Source: an uncultured bacterium (lineage in GTDB: Bacteria > Actinomycetota > Actinomycetes > S36-B12). From it: a stretch of 5,185 nucleotides of DNA. Shown one piece after another: positions 1 to 5,185 of the stretch. The stretch is from positions 1-5,185 of the forward strand of contig CAIVQM010000079.1 in assembly GCA_903908025.1 (NCBI GenBank), given 5' to 3'. A program made the position numbers and the translations under genes. Under the pieces are notes generated by a model. That model was not told where the DNA came from. It was given only the letters and a program-made list of their open reading frames with translations, and did not search any database. Positions within the stretch are counted from its first letter, which is position 1. Each line of letters opens with the position of its first letter.

Positions 1-956
1 CCATCCTCCGGGTTGACCGGAGCCTGAACGCCGAATCGCGCACGCACCTCGTCCAGCGGGAGGGGCGCCAGCACCAGGTGATCGACCAGGGCGAAGTCCG
101 ACGTGCACGCCGCGCCGCGCGCGAGCTCCTGGCCGAGGAGATCGATCGCGCCCGGCCGGACGAGGACGGCCTCCTGTGCGACCGGAATCGTGCTCGGCGT
201 CCCGAACCCGGCCTCGTGGATGATGAACGAAGACAGCATCGCCGACACGTTGACGTCGTTGTCATCCATCGCCATCTGGAACGCGCCGAGCGCCACCTCG
301 CCGGGAGCCGTCGTCGAGATCCCGGAGATCACATGTGTCATGTCGTGTGAGACGAAGAAGTTGTTGAGGATGGACGCCTCCGCCCCCGGAAGGGTCAGCC
401 CGAACTTCTCGTAGAACGCCAGGTATGCCCGGCCGAGGCTGTCGTCGGGCATATCGGCAAAGGCCTCGAGACGCGCCACCAGCGCGGGATCGGCCGAGTC
501 GGCTGACGGCAGGCCAGCCTCCAGAGCTGCCTCGCCGCGGCGGGGCAGCATGCCCATCCCGAAGCGCTTGTAGTCGGCGGCGGCCCGCACGGTGCCGTCG
601 TCGACGAGAGTCCGGAACAGCGCCAGATCCGCGCCGTCGACGTGCAGTGCCTGTGCGTATGCCTCGACCGCACGCACCTGCTCGACCTCCTGCGGGTGAC
701 GACAGGCCTCCAGCGCGACGTGCAGCCAGTGGAAGTGGCGACGTGCAGCGACATCCTCGGCCAACTCGCTCGCGGTCTGCTCGGGACCGAGCGGGACTAG
801 GTCGGCAGGGTCGAGGTCGGGTCGGCTGAACAGGTGCGTGCTGAACGAGCGCAGAACGGCCAGTTGCTCGTCGGTGGGTCCGCCCGCAACATCGATGCCG
901 CCCAGCAGGCCACGAACAAGTGGCTCAACAGACTGTGGCTCGGCGAACTTCGACAA
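1..956 (-). CDS. Coq4-family protein with helical (TerB-like?) N-terminal region, 3' end outside window
   Basis: An open frame of 318 visible codons continues past the window edge. Residues 204-220 read HDMTHVISGISTTAPGE, an exact match to the HDxxH-x11-E metal-binding signature of Coq4 (H204, D205, H208, E220). Coq4 proteins act in ubiquinone biosynthesis, at the ring C1 decarboxylation/hydroxylation step. Residues about 28-132 are a charged, helical region (around FHWLHVALEACRHPQ and VEAYAQALHVDG) that resembles TerB-like domains; this part is tentative. It makes the protein longer than ordinary Coq4. No ATG or GTG lies near the N-terminus in this frame. The start chosen is the TTG at 954-956, which has AGGGAG five bases upstream. 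The gene follows the chitinase on the same strand after 54 bases, so co-transcription is possible. Actinomycetes normally use menaquinone, so a role in ubiquinone synthesis is doubtful and the substrate is unknown. The coding frame is certain, the Coq4 family likely, and the function open. Confidence 0.82.
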   Translation of the reverse strand, partial: MSKFAEPQSVEPLVRGLLGGIDVAGGPTDEQLAVLRSFSTHLFSRPDLDPADLVPLGPEQTASELAEDVAARRHFHWLHVALEACRHPQEVEQVRAVEAYAQALHVDGADLALFRTLVDDGTVRAAADYKRFGMGMLPRRGEAALEAGLPSADSADPALVARLEAFADMPDDSLGRAYLAFYEKFGLTLPGAEASILNNFFVSHDMTHVISGISTTAPGEVALGAFQMAMDDNDVNVSAMLSSFIIHEAGFGTPSTIPVAQEAVLVRPGAIDLLGQELARGAACTSDFALVDHLVLAPLPLDEVRARFGVQAPVNPED

Positions 957-961
957 GGGAA

Positions 962-967
962 CTCCCT
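962..967 (-). promoter_or_regulatory. Ribosome binding site deciding a TTG start
   Basis: AGGGAG on the minus strand sits five bases before the TTG at 956-954. It is the only good Shine-Dalgarno near the beginning of the Coq4-like frame, whose upstream in-frame stop is the chitinase TAG at 1013-1011. The 54-base gap between the genes shows no strong promoter or terminator hairpin. Confidence 0.6.
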
Positions 968-1010
968 GGGTGCTAGCGCGATGAGCACTCAGTATTTCGC
1001 AGGGCCGTGC

Positions 1011-2318
1011 CTATCCGCAGCCGGTGGTGAGGTACCAGTTGGTGGGAGCGGCGGCGGGCGACCACCAGTTGGGGCTGACGATGGAGATGTACACCTGCCC
1101 CCGGAAGGTCACCCGCGATCCGACGCTGTAGGGGAGGTCACCGGCGTACGGCTGCACGAAGGCCGGGCAACCGATGTTCGTGGGCGTCGGGAGTGGGGTG
1201 GCGGACGTTGTTGGGGTGGCCGTCGGGCTCGGCGTCGACGTCGGGATGACGCCACCGATACCGGTCAAGAAGGTCTTCGAGAAGGCCCAGATCGGATCGG
1301 TCACGTGGGTGCACAGGTACACGGCTTCCGCGCTGTTGGTGCACGGCTTGTCGCGCGTCATGCTCCACCAGGAGAGTTCGCCGACGCCCTTGGCCTTTAC
1401 GAAAGCCGCGACCTTCGAAGCGTGCGCGACAGTGAAGACCTCAGTGGAGATGTCGTTCCGGCCGATCATGGGCGTGATGCCGATCATGGCGTACAACTGC
1501 TTGGTGGTGAGTGCGGAGTACTGAAGGATCGCCTTCAGCTGCGTGACGAGCCTGGTGGCAGCGCTGATGGCCGCGGCGCCCATATCCGTGACGCCGGTTC
1601 CGTAGTCCATGGCCATGACGTTCACCTGTGCGAGCTTCACGTCCGCAGCGGCGAACTCCTTGACCGTGCGGATCCCGCTGGCGATCAGGCCCGTGGGCAT
1701 CACCGGCAGGGTCAGCGAGACCTCGACGGGGTGACCGGCGGCTGCGTAGTCAGCCTGCAGCTGCGCGACCACTCGCGCGCGGCGCTGGTTGGCCGTCGAG
1801 TTGCTTACTGCCGCGCCCTCGATATCGAAGTCGATTCGATCGATGCCGTAGCGATCGATGACCTTCTTGTAGGCGGCGAGGAGCAGTGCGTCAGTCGTGC
1901 AGTTGATGGCGAGCTCGCTGTTCGCGGCACCGCCGAAGGAGACGATGACGCGCGCGCCGGCATTCTTCGTTGCCGTGATGTTCGAAAGGAAGTCACCTGA
2001 TCCGCCGACCACGTAGGCGCTGTAGGCCCCCCATGCCGGTGAGCAGACCCTGTTCGACTCCTGCACGATGAAGGCTGCCGTGAACGCCTTGAGGCCGGTC
2101 GCGTACGACATCGACACCATGTCGGGTGTCGGCCAGCCTGCGATATCGACGTACGGCGCGGCGAGGGTGGTGCCCGTGCCGCTGGTCACGTTCCGGTCGA
2201 GTGCGGCCCCGCTCGACACTGCTGTTGCGGAGTTGTTCCCGATCAGTGCCCAGCCGGACGCGATCAGCGTGCCCGCTGCGATGGCCGAGATCAGGCGGGC
2301 AGGGATCTTGTAGGTCAT
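1011..2318 (-). CDS. Secreted GH18 chitinase with C-terminal CBM5/12-like chitin-binding module
   Basis: The product is 435 aa and is predicted to hydrolyse chitin or a related GlcNAc polymer outside the cell. Residues 1-33 form a signal peptide (K4 and R8, hydrophobic 9-26, ATA before the likely cleavage after A33). The GH18 barrel spans about 54-350. It has SFGG at 127-130, the catalytic DxxDxDxE signature DRIDFDIE at 160-167 (acid/base E167), MAMDYG at 235-240 and WWSMTRD at 317-323. A Pro/Thr/Ser linker covers about 357-382. Residues 384-435 resemble a CBM5/12 module: YSVGSRVTFRGQVYISI is followed by NWW and a late NWY. Six cysteines (92, 140, 326, 336, 384, 434) could form three disulfides. 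The frame opens further upstream to 2474, but the ATG at 2318 has GAGGAG at ideal spacing and begins the signal peptide. The gene is divergent from the regulator fusion across 236 bases. The exact substrate (chitinase versus endoglycosidase) is inferred. Confidence 0.93.
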   Translation of the reverse strand: MTYKIPARLISAIAAGTLIASGWALIGNNSATAVSSGAALDRNVTSGTGTTLAAPYVDIAGWPTPDMVSMSYATGLKAFTAAFIVQESNRVCSPAWGAYSAYVVGGSGDFLSNITATKNAGARVIVSFGGAANSELAINCTTDALLLAAYKKVIDRYGIDRIDFDIEGAAVSNSTANQRRARVVAQLQADYAAAGHPVEVSLTLPVMPTGLIASGIRTVKEFAAADVKLAQVNVMAMDYGTGVTDMGAAAISAATRLVTQLKAILQYSALTTKQLYAMIGITPMIGRNDISTEVFTVAHASKVAAFVKAKGVGELSWWSMTRDKPCTNSAEAVYLCTHVTDPIWAFSKTFLTGIGGVIPTSTPSPTATPTTSATPLPTPTNIGCPAFVQPYAGDLPYSVGSRVTFRGQVYISIVSPNWWSPAAAPTNWYLTTGCG

Positions 2319-2323
2319 TGGAA

Positions 2324-2329
2324 CTCCTC
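2324..2329 (-). promoter_or_regulatory. Ribosome binding site of the chitinase gene
   Basis: GAGGAG on the minus strand lies five bases before the ATG at 2318-2316. It supports that start over in-frame starts up to 2474, which would place about 52 residues ahead of the signal peptide. Confidence 0.75.
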
Positions 2330-2479
2330 GACAACGGTCAGGCCGAACGGACATGACGTTAGCGAGGCTGAGTCCGGCGGGAGGGGGAAGGAACGGTGAG
2401 ACCGCGGGTATTCGCGCATAGGCGACGAATCGTGATCGGTAATCCCCGACTGCTCGGTGGAGGGCTGCCCTCACGTCCG

Positions 2480-2493
2480 TAGGGTTTTCCCTA
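2480..2493. promoter_or_regulatory. Candidate operator: inverted repeat TAGGG-TTTT-CCCTA
   Basis: TAGGGTTTTCCCTA has perfect five-base arms around TTTT. It lies 61 bases before the fusion ATG and 161 bases before the chitinase start. The 12-base core GGGTTTTCCCTA recurs exactly, on the opposite strand, upstream of the paralogous regulator (4816-4827 within the site at 4816-4829). Its position and its sharing by two related regulators suggest a binding site for one or both, possibly autoregulatory. No factor is demonstrated. Confidence 0.55.
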
Positions 2494-2543
2494 GTAGTGA
2501 GTTGCAGGGTTGGCCAACGGCGCGGGAGATTGGCGGCCTATCA

Positions 2544-2551
2544 GGGAGGGG
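2544..2551 (+). promoter_or_regulatory. Ribosome binding site of the regulator-phosphatase fusion
   Basis: GGGAGGGG precedes the ATG at 2555, with GGAGG five bases away. This favours the ATG over the in-frame TTG at 2510, which would add 15 residues ahead of the first REC strand (YRVLVV). Confidence 0.75.
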
Positions 2552-2554
2552 TCA

Positions 2555-4093
2555 ATGGCCGGCTACCGCGTTCTCGTCGTCCAGCGTGAGCCCTTCGCGC
2601 TGACCAGCATCGTCAACGCCCTCGATTATCGGGGCCTCGATGTCGTGGGCCGTGCCGCTACCGCTCGCGAGGCCCTCGACCTGCAGCGCGATCTGGAGCC
2701 TGATGTCGCTGTCCTTGACCTTGACCTTGGCGCGGGACCGAGCGGGATCGAGCTTGCCCATGCCCTACGCATCCAACAGCCGGATATCGGCCTGGTGATG
2801 CTGTCGAGCTTCCGCGATCCGCGACTCTTTGCCCCGGAGATGTCGGTCCTGCCGCTTGGTGCGGCTTACGTCTGCAAGTCGGATGTGGATGACTTTGGTG
2901 CTGTCGCTGACCGGGTGATAGATGCAGCTCGCTCGCCGCTCGAGGCACGAGGCTCGAGTCCGAACACCCTGCCGAGTCTCACGAACAAGCAGATCTCCGT
3001 TCTCCGTCTTGTCGCGCAGGGGAAGAGCACTCAGGCGATCGCGTCGGAACTTCAGATGACGCCGAAGGCGGTTGAGCAGAGCATCTCGAAGCTCAGCGAG
3101 ATCCTGGGCGTGCCCAAGGAACGCAGCGTCAACCAGCGCGTACGTCTTGCCCGTGCTTACCTCACCCTCTCCGGGAAGTTGGACGACAGGATGACGCACG
3201 AATCCTCAGCAGGAGCAGGATCAACCGGTAGCGCCACAGCTCGGGCCTGGCGGAATCGCTCGACGGCGTTCAAGGTCGTTGCGAGTGTGGCTGGTGCCGC
3301 CGTCGTGCTTGGTATCGCCGGTATCGCCGTCAGTGCCAACCGCGGGCAGGATGTCTCCAAGCTGGCGGGCGCTGAGAGCCCGTGCACTCCGGTGCTCATG
3401 GTGGTCCGTCACGGCGAGGACATGGCCAATCCGGCCGGGGGCGCCGACATCCTCAGCCCGGCAGGCAAGAAGCATGCGGCGCTCTATCCCATGCTCTTCA
3501 AGGACTATGTGGCGACGACCCATGGAGTTGGACCTGGTGGAGCGAAGGTGTCGGTCTGTCCGATCGGCCGGATCATCGCCATCGACCCGATAAAGAATGG
3601 TCAGAATCCAGGCCCGGGAACGAATCCCTACGAGACCATCAAGCCGCTGGCGGATTCCCTCGGGCTTACCATCGAGACGATGGAAGGGCCAAAGGTCTCC
3701 TACTCGACGGTCTACGACTGGACGGCGGAGCGCCGCAAGACCCTGCTGACGAGTGGGACATCGACGGTCATCGCGTGGGACAAGCAGGGGCTCAATCCCA
3801 GTGCGGACGACCTGAGTGGCAAGTCGATCAACGGCAAGAAGCTCGGCGACTACGGGTTCGTTCCGCTGCTGAAGGCCATGCCGACCGATCCCAGCGCGAT
3901 CGTGGGCTCGGGGGGCTACTTCACTCCCAATCGGACCGACCTGTATGTCTTCTCACTTCAGGACCCGACCACCGGCCAATTCGGATACGGGAAGACCTAC
4001 GCGCAGAAGTTCAGTGACGACGGTGGGGCCACGTGGTACGACGTGCCGGGCTCGTTGCCCGAGTCGAGTAACCCCAACGCCATCAAGTCGTAG
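2555..4093 (+). CDS. Membrane-anchored response regulator fused to extracytoplasmic histidine-phosphatase-like domain
   Basis: The product is 512 aa in one uninterrupted frame. Residues 4-125 are a REC receiver: the phosphoacceptor position D55 (VLDLDLG), S84 and K108 are kept, but the usual acidic pair after strand 1 is Q10-R11, followed by E12. Residues about 141-207 are a LuxR/NarL helix-turn-helix (LTNKQISVLRLVAQG, STQAIASELQMTPKAVEQSISKL). A Ser/Gly/Ala linker and basic stretch (RAWRNR, 230-235) precede one membrane helix at about 239-260, which predicts the regulator inside and the C-terminus outside. Residues 278-440 resemble the histidine phosphatase superfamily: VVRHGE at 283-288, then NPYETIKPLADSLGL and VIAWDKQ. 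Expected second Arg and second His positions appear to be N357 and K410, so catalysis is doubtful. The outer part has only C277 and C335, a possible disulfide, and an Asp-box-like SDDGGATW at 487-494. A role as a ToxR/CadC-like sensor-regulator is inference. The alternative is two genes joined by a frame change near 3191. Confidence 0.85.
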   Translation: MAGYRVLVVQREPFALTSIVNALDYRGLDVVGRAATAREALDLQRDLEPDVAVLDLDLGAGPSGIELAHALRIQQPDIGLVMLSSFRDPRLFAPEMSVLPLGAAYVCKSDVDDFGAVADRVIDAARSPLEARGSSPNTLPSLTNKQISVLRLVAQGKSTQAIASELQMTPKAVEQSISKLSEILGVPKERSVNQRVRLARAYLTLSGKLDDRMTHESSAGAGSTGSATARAWRNRSTAFKVVASVAGAAVVLGIAGIAVSANRGQDVSKLAGAESPCTPVLMVVRHGEDMANPAGGADILSPAGKKHAALYPMLFKDYVATTHGVGPGGAKVSVCPIGRIIAIDPIKNGQNPGPGTNPYETIKPLADSLGLTIETMEGPKVSYSTVYDWTAERRKTLLTSGTSTVIAWDKQGLNPSADDLSGKSINGKKLGDYGFVPLLKAMPTDPSAIVGSGGYFTPNRTDLYVFSLQDPTTGQFGYGKTYAQKFSDDGGATWYDVPGSLPESSNPNAIKS

Positions 4094-4105
4094 CGAGACG
4101 TCGCT
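4092..4105 (+). terminator. Weak hairpin between convergent genes, possible terminator
   Basis: AGCGA-GACG-TCGCT can form a five-pair stem overlapping the stop codon of the fusion. There is no T-tract on either strand and the stem is short. Only 29 bases separate the two convergent stop codons, so termination must occur in or near this spot, but this hairpin may not be responsible. Confidence 0.25.
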
Positions 4106-4122
4106 GCAATCCTTGGGGCGGA

Positions 4123-4767
4123 CTACTGCTCGGGCTGCTCGATCTTGCCGGCATATTCGAGGTAGACGCGGGCCAGCTGGACGCGCTGGTTTGCGGAACT
4201 GTCGCGCGGGACTTCAAGCAGTTCGCTGAGCCGCGAGATGATCTGCTCGATCGCCTTGGGTCGGACATTCCGCGCGTCAGCGATGGCCTGAGTGCTCAAG
4301 CCGTCGGCCACGAGGCGGAGCACCTCGAGTTGCTGCGGGGTCAACTCGGGTAGCGATGCCGGCACGATGCCGCGGGAGCGGAGGGGCGTTCTCGCGGTGG
4401 CGATGACGGTGTCGACGATGACCGCGAAGTCGTTGATGTCGTTCTTGTTGAGGTAGGTGGTTCCGCGCGGCGGTGCCGCACTGCCGGGAACGAGCAGCCG
4501 CGGATCGCGGTAGGTCGACAGGATCACCAGGCCGATCTCCGGCTGACGGATGCGCAGGGCGTGCGCCAAGTCGATGCCGTTGGGCCCGATGCCCAGATCA
4601 AGGTCGAGCAGGGCGACATCGGGCATGGAAGTGGCCTGAAGTTCGAGGGCTTCGCGGGCGGATCCTGCCTGTGCCACCACGGTGACGCGCTGGTGTCGCA
4701 AGGCGTCGACGATGCTGGCGAGCGTGAACGGGTCGTTGTCAACGACAAGTGCCGAGCACGTGGCCAT
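4123..4767 (-). CDS. NarL/LuxR-type response regulator, stand-alone paralogue of the fused regulator
   Basis: The product is a 214 aa cytoplasmic DNA-binding response regulator. The REC domain spans about 5-125 with D10 (VVDND), phosphoacceptor D55 (LLDLDLG), S84 and K108. The LuxR helix-turn-helix covers about 141-205 (LTPQQLEVLRLVADG, STQAIADARNVRPKAIEQIISRL). It aligns with residues 1-208 of the fusion without a gap, at about 57% identity by hand count, and ends six residues later, where the fusion continues into its linker. Unlike the fusion, it keeps an acidic residue at position 10. The ATG at 4767 is preferred: AAGGA lies seven bases upstream. The GTG at 4773 would sit one base from that site. 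It converges on the fusion and diverges from the GH16 gene. No histidine kinase is in the window, so it is an orphan here. Regulating the adjacent glycosidase and itself is inference. Confidence 0.92.
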   Translation of the reverse strand: MATCSALVVDNDPFTLASIVDALRHQRVTVVAQAGSAREALELQATSMPDVALLDLDLGIGPNGIDLAHALRIRQPEIGLVILSTYRDPRLLVPGSAAPPRGTTYLNKNDINDFAVIVDTVIATARTPLRSRGIVPASLPELTPQQLEVLRLVADGLSTQAIADARNVRPKAIEQIISRLSELLEVPRDSSANQRVQLARVYLEYAGKIEQPEQ

Positions 4768-4815
4768 GCACACATCCTTGCCTACCAGCGGCGGGTGGGA
4801 GCGGGCGCGTTGACG

Positions 4816-4829
4816 TAGGGAAAACCCCT
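4816..4829. promoter_or_regulatory. Second copy of the shared operator motif
   Basis: TAGGGAAAACCCCT contains the reverse complement of the 12-base core GGGTTTTCCCTA found at 2480-2493. One arm is slightly altered (CCCCT in place of CCCTA). It lies 48 bases before the regulator ATG and 123 bases before the glucanase ATG. In orientation and distance to the regulator gene it matches the copy upstream of the fusion. Confidence 0.55.
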
Positions 4830-4837
4830 CCGCGTCG

Positions 4838-4848
4838 TGGAAACCCCA
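4838..4848. promoter_or_regulatory. Partial tandem copy of the shared motif
   Basis: TGGAAACCCCA repeats the GG-AAA-CCCC pattern of the site at 4816-4829 about 20 bases further on, close to two helical turns, so two dimers could bind the same face. It has one A fewer in the spacer, so the match is approximate and could be chance. Confidence 0.3.
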
Positions 4849-4941
4849 TCGCGCCCTTTGGAGTGTCTTCGATTCGGCTCTTCACTGATCCCACGAAGGT
4901 TCAGGGCCGTGCTGCATTGGGCAGAACGGCTACCCGGAGGT

Positions 4942-4946
4942 GGGAG
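4942..4946 (+). promoter_or_regulatory. Ribosome binding site of the GH16 gene
   Basis: GGGAG six bases before the ATG at 4953, with a second purine run GGAGG at 4936-4940. It supports this start, which opens directly into a signal peptide. Confidence 0.7.
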
Positions 4947-4952
4947 AACATC

Positions 4953-5185
4953 ATGACTCGAACCAATGCGCGGAGTACGAACCGAAGGGCTCGTGGCCTC
5001 GCGGCCGCCACAGCCCTCCTCTGCCTGGCCCCCATGGCCATCAACGTAACCGGAGCGCAGGCTGCGGCAGGTGACCCGTCGGGGTGGCAACTCACCTGGT
5101 CCGACGAATTCGACTCGGCTGCCGGCACGTCGCCAGCTGCGGCCAAGTGGGAGTTCGATCTCGGTGGCGGCGGGTTCGGCAACGC
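4953..5185 (+). CDS. Secreted GH16 beta-glucanase, N-terminal part only
   Basis: 77 codons are visible before the window ends. Residues 1-38 form a secretion signal: a basic start (R3, R7, R11, R12, R14), a hydrophobic core LAAATALLCLAPMAI at 16-30 and AQA at 35-37 as a plausible cleavage site. The mature protein begins with GWQLTWSDEFDSAAGT (44-59) and KWEFDLGGGGFGN (65-77). This is the typical N-terminus of GH16 laminarinase-type enzymes (W-x-L-x-W-SDEFD, then kW-x-x-d-GGGG-GN). Such enzymes cleave beta-1,3 or mixed-linkage glucans outside the cell. The catalytic ExDxxE motif lies beyond the window, so activity and any extra binding modules cannot be judged. The gene is divergent from the stand-alone regulator and shares its control region. 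Confidence 0.88.
   Translation, partial: MTRTNARSTNRRARGLAAATALLCLAPMAINVTGAQAAAGDPSGWQLTWSDEFDSAAGTSPAAAKWEFDLGGGGFGN

Larger units (their letters stand above)
2319..2554. promoter_or_regulatory. Divergent control region between chitinase and regulator fusion
   Basis: This 236-base gap must hold the promoters for both genes. I see no convincing -35/-10 pair on either strand. The recognisable elements are the ribosome binding sites at either end, the inverted repeat at 2480-2493, and a perfect 10-base palindrome GTTGGCCAAC at 2509-2518, which may be chance. No DasR-type chitin operator (TGGTCTAGACCA-like) is visible, so the chitinase does not look like a classical DasR target. Confidence 0.6.
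4768..4952. promoter_or_regulatory. Divergent control region between response regulator and GH16 glucanase
   Basis: This 185-base gap carries AAGGA (4775-4779) for the regulator, GGGAG (4942-4946) for the glucanase, the shared motif at 4816-4829 and a partial second copy at 4838-4848. A TTGACG at 4810-4815 resembles a -35 box on the plus strand, but no matching -10 follows at normal spacing. No other strong element was seen. Confidence 0.55.

Noticed and set aside
395..754. A 119-codon minus-strand frame with an ATG start
   Set aside because: It overlaps the Coq4-like gene in another frame. Its Arg/Ser/Thr/Cys-rich product is typical of an out-of-frame translation; the real frame runs from the TTG at 956.
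982..991. Near-palindrome TGAGCACTCA between the chitinase and Coq4-like genes
   Set aside because: Short and imperfect, with a two-base centre that cannot form a terminator loop. No second copy was seen.
834..2000. A 388-codon open frame on the plus strand
   Set aside because: It lies antisense to the chitinase and Coq4-like gene, has no recognisable domain and an unnatural Gly/Arg/Asp-rich composition. It is a shadow of GC-rich coding DNA.
2509..2518. Perfect palindrome GTTGGCCAAC
   Set aside because: Ten-base palindromes are expected several times by chance in 5 kb, and no copy is present in the partner control region.
2510..2554. Alternative TTG start adding 15 residues to the fusion
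   Set aside because: It has a poorer Shine-Dalgarno than the ATG at 2555, and the extra residues precede the REC fold with no counterpart in the paralogue.
2765..3199. A 144-codon open frame on the minus strand inside the fused regulator
   Set aside because: It is antisense to a gene with clear REC and HTH motifs, and its product is not recognisable.
4796..4809. CebR-like half site TGGGAGCG
   Set aside because: Only one half of the TGGGAGCGCTCCCA operator is present and the second half does not match. It also sits on the regulator side, in its leader, not near the glucanase start.

Overview
The window is GC-rich and reads as chromosomal DNA of a high-GC actinomycete (Actinomycetota). This rests on third-position G/C codon use, GTG/TTG starts, Ala-rich secretion signals, a Pro/Thr-linker chitinase and NarL/LuxR-type orphan regulators. 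I cannot place it to genus. Five protein genes are supported, two of them cut by the window edges. No tRNA, rRNA, CRISPR array or insertion sequence was seen.

Layout: (1) 1-956, minus, partial: a Coq4-like protein with the full HDxxH-x11-E metal motif and a helical, possibly TerB-like, N-terminal region, starting at a TTG codon. (2) 1011-2318, minus: a secreted GH18 chitinase with a C-terminal CBM5/12-like chitin-binding module. (3) 2319-2554: a divergent control region with a perfect inverted repeat, TAGGG-TTTT-CCCTA. (4) 2555-4093, plus: an unusual single-frame fusion of a NarL-type response regulator (REC plus LuxR HTH), one transmembrane helix and an extracytoplasmic histidine-phosphatase-like domain. 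(5) 4123-4767, minus: a stand-alone paralogue of that response regulator, convergent with the fusion. (6) 4768-4952: a second divergent control region carrying the same 12-base core as region 3. (7) 4953 to the end, plus, partial: a secreted GH16 beta-glucanase.

Regions 2 to 7 are close to mirror-symmetric: glycosidase, shared motif, regulator, regulator, shared motif, glycosidase. The two regulators align without gaps over about 208 residues, with about 57% identity by hand count. The simplest reading is an inverted regulator duplication in which one copy gained, or was joined to, a membrane anchor and an outer domain. My hypothesis is that both regulators bind the shared motif and control secreted enzymes acting on chitin and beta-1,3-glucan, the main polymers of fungal cell walls. 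The membrane-bound copy would act as a ToxR/CadC-like direct sensor. The architecture and motif are seen in the sequence; the regulatory circuit is inference.
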